Shown piece after piece: positions 14,983 through 17,134 of a stretch of 17,134 nt of DNA. The notes beneath the pieces are model-generated. The model saw nothing but the letters and a program-made list of their open reading frames with translations. It had not been told where the DNA came from and searched no databases. Source of the stretch: Pseudopelobacter sp964601865 (lineage in GTDB: Bacteria; Desulfobacterota; Desulfuromonadia; Geobacterales; Pseudopelobacteraceae); contig CAZRPI010000081.1 of NCBI GenBank assembly GCA_964601865.1, positions 1 to 17,134 on the forward strand. The letters run 5' to 3'. A program made the position numbers and the translations under genes. Position 1 is the first letter of the stretch; each line of letters begins with the position of its first letter.

Positions 14983-15327
14983 TCATCCCCCGGCCAGCTT
15001 CACCCTGAACCCCCGATCCTGAAGTTCCCGTACCAGCAACTCGCGATGGTCACCCTGTATCTCGATCGTCCCGTTCTTAACCGTACCGCCGCAGCCGCAC
15101 CGCTTTTTCAGGACGCCTGCCAGCTCCCTGAGAGGTTCCCCCTCCAGCGGCAGGCCCGTAATGACGATGACCGTACCGCCGCCGCGCCCCTTCACCTCCC
15201 GGCGCAGGCGGACGCAACCGTCCGGCGGGTGACGCAGCCCCGCTGACGGCGCCGGCTTCTTGCGATCCTGGCGTATCCGGCCGGCTTCGCTGGAGTAAAC
15301 CAGCACGTTGTTGTCATCGTTTTTCAT
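14983..15327 (-). CDS. SUI1/YciH family translation factor-like protein
   Basis: The 114-residue product belongs to the bacterial SUI1 (eIF1-like) family. An N-terminal polar tail (1-35) with VYSSEAGR and a basic stretch precedes the SUI1 domain (about 38-114): VRLRREVKGRGGGTVIVITGL, then LKKRCGCGGTVKNGTIEIQG and a C-terminal RGFRVKLAGG strand. The eukaryotic homologue monitors start-codon selection; the role of the bacterial proteins is not settled. ATG 15327 is chosen since MKNDDNNVLVYSSE is the usual family start and GGAG lies 9 nt upstream; the TTG at 15357 lies at the promoter. A strong promoter sits just upstream. It precedes tRNA-Leu and tig. Confidence 0.9.
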   Translation of the reverse strand: MKNDDNNVLVYSSEAGRIRQDRKKPAPSAGLRHPPDGCVRLRREVKGRGGGTVIVITGLPLEGEPLRELAGVLKKRCGCGGTVKNGTIEIQGDHRELLVRELQDRGFRVKLAGG

Positions 15328-15359
15328 GAAAATCCGCTCCGCTCCTGACAATTTCAATT

Positions 15360-15387
15360 ATTATAGAGTACGGCCGACGAGCGTCAA
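15360..15387 (-). promoter_or_regulatory. Strong predicted sigma-70 promoter of the SUI1 gene
   Basis: On the minus strand, TTGACG (15387-15382), a 16-bp spacer and a perfect TATAAT (15365-15360) lie just after the yraN stop codon. The start of transcription would be about 25 nt before the SUI1 ATG. It is the best promoter match in the window and could also feed tRNA-Leu and tig. Confidence 0.75.
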
Positions 15388-15390
15388 GCC

Positions 15391-15777
15391 TCAATACGCC
15401 AGCTCAAAGGCGTTGACGATGTGCTCGATCGATTGCCCGCCGTCGTCGCTAAGAAGGATGGCAATCACGTCAAAGCGCCCGTTGCTGTCGTGAAGACGCT
15501 TCATGGAGAGCCATGTCAGGGCCGCCTTTGATATCTGGCGCTGCTTGAACGGGCTGACGGCAAGTTGCGGAGCGCCATAGGAGAGGCCGCGGCGCGCCTT
15601 GACCTCAACGAAAACCAGGCTGCCGTCAGCCGGGTCACGGGCGATGATATCCACCTCTCCCCCCCTGCAGCGGAAGTTGCGCTCCAGAATCCGATAACCC
15701 CGTCCGGCAAGGTAGGAAGCGGCGATATTCTCCCCCAGGCTCCCCGTGGACCTGTTATCCTGCCGCCGCTGGTCCAC
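15391..15777 (-). CDS. yraN: YraN / UPF0102 family nuclease-fold protein
   Basis: The 128-residue product is a UPF0102 (YraN) protein with a restriction-endonuclease-like fold; its cellular role is unknown. Family motifs are visible: GSLGENIAASYL near the start, YRILERNFRCRGGEVDIIA (E41, D43), FVEVKAR (E58, K60), then KQRQISKAALTWL and RFDVIAI. The E-x-D ... E-x-K pattern is the PD-(D/E)XK active-site arrangement. I choose the GTG at 15777, with a GGGAGG tract about 10 nt upstream; a TTG at 15813 would add 12 Gly/Arg-rich residues and cannot be excluded. It is 75 bp after the HAD gene, and the SUI1 promoter begins a few bases after its stop. Confidence 0.9.
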   Translation of the reverse strand: MDQRRQDNRSTGSLGENIAASYLAGRGYRILERNFRCRGGEVDIIARDPADGSLVFVEVKARRGLSYGAPQLAVSPFKQRQISKAALTWLSMKRLHDSNGRFDVIAILLSDDGGQSIEHIVNAFELAY

Positions 15778-15852
15778 CCGTCGCCCCCTCCCCCCACCTG
15801 CAGGCCCCGGCAATCGTCAGGTCGGTGCGGAGCATGCGGCCGGCCCAGCCGT

Positions 15853-16515
15853 TCATGACCTCAACGCCCCCCCGCCCAGCAGGAATCCGGCCACGTCGGG
15901 ACAGGAGGCCGCCAGGTAGTCCGCCCCAGCCAGTTCATCCGGATCGCCGTAGCCCCATCCGCAGGCGACGGTCAGCATGCCGGCCCTGATTCCGGCCTGA
16001 ATGTCGTTGACACTATCCCCCACCATCGCGGCATCTTCGAGGGGGACGCCAAGACGCTCCAGAACCCTGAGCAGGGGAAGCGGCGAGGGTTTCATCTCCT
16101 CGAAGGTGTCGGCGCCGCAGATGCACCCGAAAAAGGAGGCAATGCCGAGAGCCTCCAGGATCAACCTGCAGAGGGCCTCGTTCTTGTTCGACACTGCCGC
16201 CAGCGAGACGCCGTTGGCGTCAAGGGTCTCCAGCATTTCCCGCGTCCCTGGATACAACCTGCTCTTGTCGACGATATGCTGTCGGTTGTACTCAAGGAAG
16301 CGGTCCAGCCCGGACTCGATTTCAGACGGGTCTTCAGTGGCGAGGGCCCGACGCACCAGGTTGCGGGCCCCCTTGCCCACAAAACCGCGGACCTCGGCGC
16401 GGGAGAAACCGGGCCTGCCGGAACATGCCATCAAGTGGTTGACCGCATCGGTCAGATCATCCAGGGAATCGATCAGGGTGCCGTCGAGGTCGAAGAGGGC
16501 GGCGCGGACCTTCAT
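15853..16515 (-). CDS. gph: HAD hydrolase, phosphoglycolate phosphatase-like
   Basis: The 220-residue product is a HAD-superfamily phosphatase of the Gph type, which removes 2-phosphoglycolate formed in DNA repair and metabolism. Motif I is FDLDGTLIDS (nucleophile D9, acid D11), motif II VSNK (S109), motif III K142 in EMKPSPLPL, and motif IV GDSVNDI (D167, D171). A helical cap (about 17-85) follows motif I, as in subclass IA, with VGKGARNLV in the place typical for Gph. The substrate is a family-level assignment; related enzymes act on other phosphates. The start ATG overlaps the yhbY stop as ATGA, and a G-rich stretch just upstream inside yhbY can serve as ribosome-binding site. Confidence 0.87.
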   Translation of the reverse strand: MKVRAALFDLDGTLIDSLDDLTDAVNHLMACSGRPGFSRAEVRGFVGKGARNLVRRALATEDPSEIESGLDRFLEYNRQHIVDKSRLYPGTREMLETLDANGVSLAAVSNKNEALCRLILEALGIASFFGCICGADTFEEMKPSPLPLLRVLERLGVPLEDAAMVGDSVNDIQAGIRAGMLTVACGWGYGDPDELAGADYLAASCPDVAGFLLGGGALRS

Positions 16516-16832
16516 TCGGACGTCCCCCCGGACGGTTCGTCACCCCGCGGCAGGACGATGACCGGAGTTTCGGCGGGGCGGTAGAGCAGGAATGTTCTGC
16601 CCAGAACCTGAGCAATCTCGGCATTGCAGGCATCGGCCAGGATCCGGGACGACTCGCGCCTGTCCAGCATGCAGCTCTCCAGGAGTTTCACCTTGACCAG
16701 TTCGTGTCGGTCCAGGGCGACACTGGTCTCGGTGATCAGCGATTCTTCCACTTCCCTTTTTCCGATCAGGATGAGCGGTTTCAGGTTGTGCCCGAGGGCT
16801 CGTAAATGGCGTTTCTGTTTTCCCGTCAGCAT
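16512..16832 (-). CDS. yhbY: YhbY family (CRM domain) ribosome assembly RNA-binding protein
   Basis: YhbY proteins bind pre-50S ribosomal particles through a CRM domain. The 106-residue product matches the family along its length: LTGKQKRHLRALGHNLKPLI at 2-21, HELVKVKL at 43-50, then ADACNAEIAQVLGRTFLLYR at 66-85, with a 20-residue variable tail. The usual GxxG loop (GKNG or similar) reads GKRE at 24-27, so the second glycine is missing. The ATG at 16832 has GAGGAG 8 nt upstream. It is first in the block and overlaps the phosphatase gene by 4 bp, so the pair is probably coupled. Confidence 0.93.
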   Translation of the reverse strand: MLTGKQKRHLRALGHNLKPLILIGKREVEESLITETSVALDRHELVKVKLLESCMLDRRESSRILADACNAEIAQVLGRTFLLYRPAETPVIVLPRGDEPSGGTSE

Positions 16833-17134
16833 AGATGTTTCTCCTCAATTTCACGGCAAAGATCCGTTCGCTTCATCAGTCAGCAGCTTACAACTCAAGC
16901 CATTACCAAAAACGGGCGGCCCCGAACTGCAATGGTACGCGGATCCGCGTGGATCGAGGGATATACTCGGATTGCAATTCATCTTTCCAGTTGGGGCATA
17001 TCCGCGTACCTCCGCAAAAATCCGGCCTGTTCCGCGTTCCATCGGTTTTGTTTCTCTTCTTTGGTTCCGGCTGTGCAGGCCTAGGATATATCACAACGGC
17101 ATGACAGCGGTAAACCGTCAAATGCCCCGGGCTT
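16833..17134. other. Right-end intergenic region with TCCGCGT repeat units and a possible promoter
   Basis: No gene is convincing in these 302 bp. GGTACGCGGAT (16934-16944) and ATCCGCGTACC (17000-17010) form an 11-bp perfect inverted repeat. ACGCGGATCCGCGT (16937-16950) is itself a 14-bp palindrome, and further TCCGCGT-like units occur at 16944-16950, 17001-17007 and 17031-17037. It looks like a decayed dispersed intergenic repeat. On the minus strand, TTTACC (17114-17109), 18 bp, TATATC (17090-17085) could be the promoter of the yhbY operon, with a leader of about 245 nt. Confidence 0.4.

Noticed and set aside
1..17134. CRISPR array, insertion sequence, prophage or toxin-antitoxin system
   Set aside because: No regularly spaced direct repeats, transposase, integrase or paired small toxin-antitoxin genes were found on either strand.

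Overview
The window looks like chromosomal DNA from a Geobacter-like member of the Desulfuromonadia. This is inferred from gene content and composition, not from any search. The support is: high G+C coding sequence, a tRNA-Leu-tig-clpP-clpX block, an orphan NtrC-type sigma-54 activator, a multi-domain cyclic-di-GMP protein and a large secreted HAF/DUF11 repeat protein.

Left part (1-7016, all genes on the minus strand): the N-terminal part of a secreted protein runs off the left edge. An A+T-rich intergenic region of about 700 bp follows and contains an 87-111 bp inverted-repeat element. Next come a 943-residue secreted protein with seven HAF repeats and three DUF11 repeats, and an 837-residue REC-PAS-GGDEF-EAL-REC protein whose cyclase and phosphodiesterase motifs are both intact. 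The two complete genes are probably separately expressed. Their proximity suggests, without proving, a link between c-di-GMP signalling and the cell surface.

Middle (7017-10821, plus strand): bioB and bioD form a translationally coupled biotin operon. A near-perfect BirA-type operator lies upstream of it. About 30 bp after bioD begins a strongly self-complementary, probably non-coding stretch that ends in a rho-independent terminator. An orphan sigma-54-dependent response regulator follows and ends at a bidirectional terminator.

Right part (10829-16832, all on the minus strand): in transcription order the genes are yhbY, a phosphoglycolate-phosphatase-like HAD gene, yraN, a bacterial SUI1/YciH gene, tRNA-Leu(TAG), tig, clpP, clpX, an HU gene and tRNA-Asp(GTC). 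It is a housekeeping block for ribosome maturation, translation, nascent-chain folding, ATP-dependent proteolysis and nucleoid structure. In many proteobacteria lon lies between clpX and the HU gene; here it is absent. The last 300 bp hold a repeat-like sequence with reiterated TCCGCGT units and no recognisable gene.

I found no CRISPR array, insertion sequence, prophage or clearly new multi-gene system. The observations most worth checking are the structured RNA candidate after bioD, the inverted-repeat element at 784-894, the BirA operator, and the missing lon.
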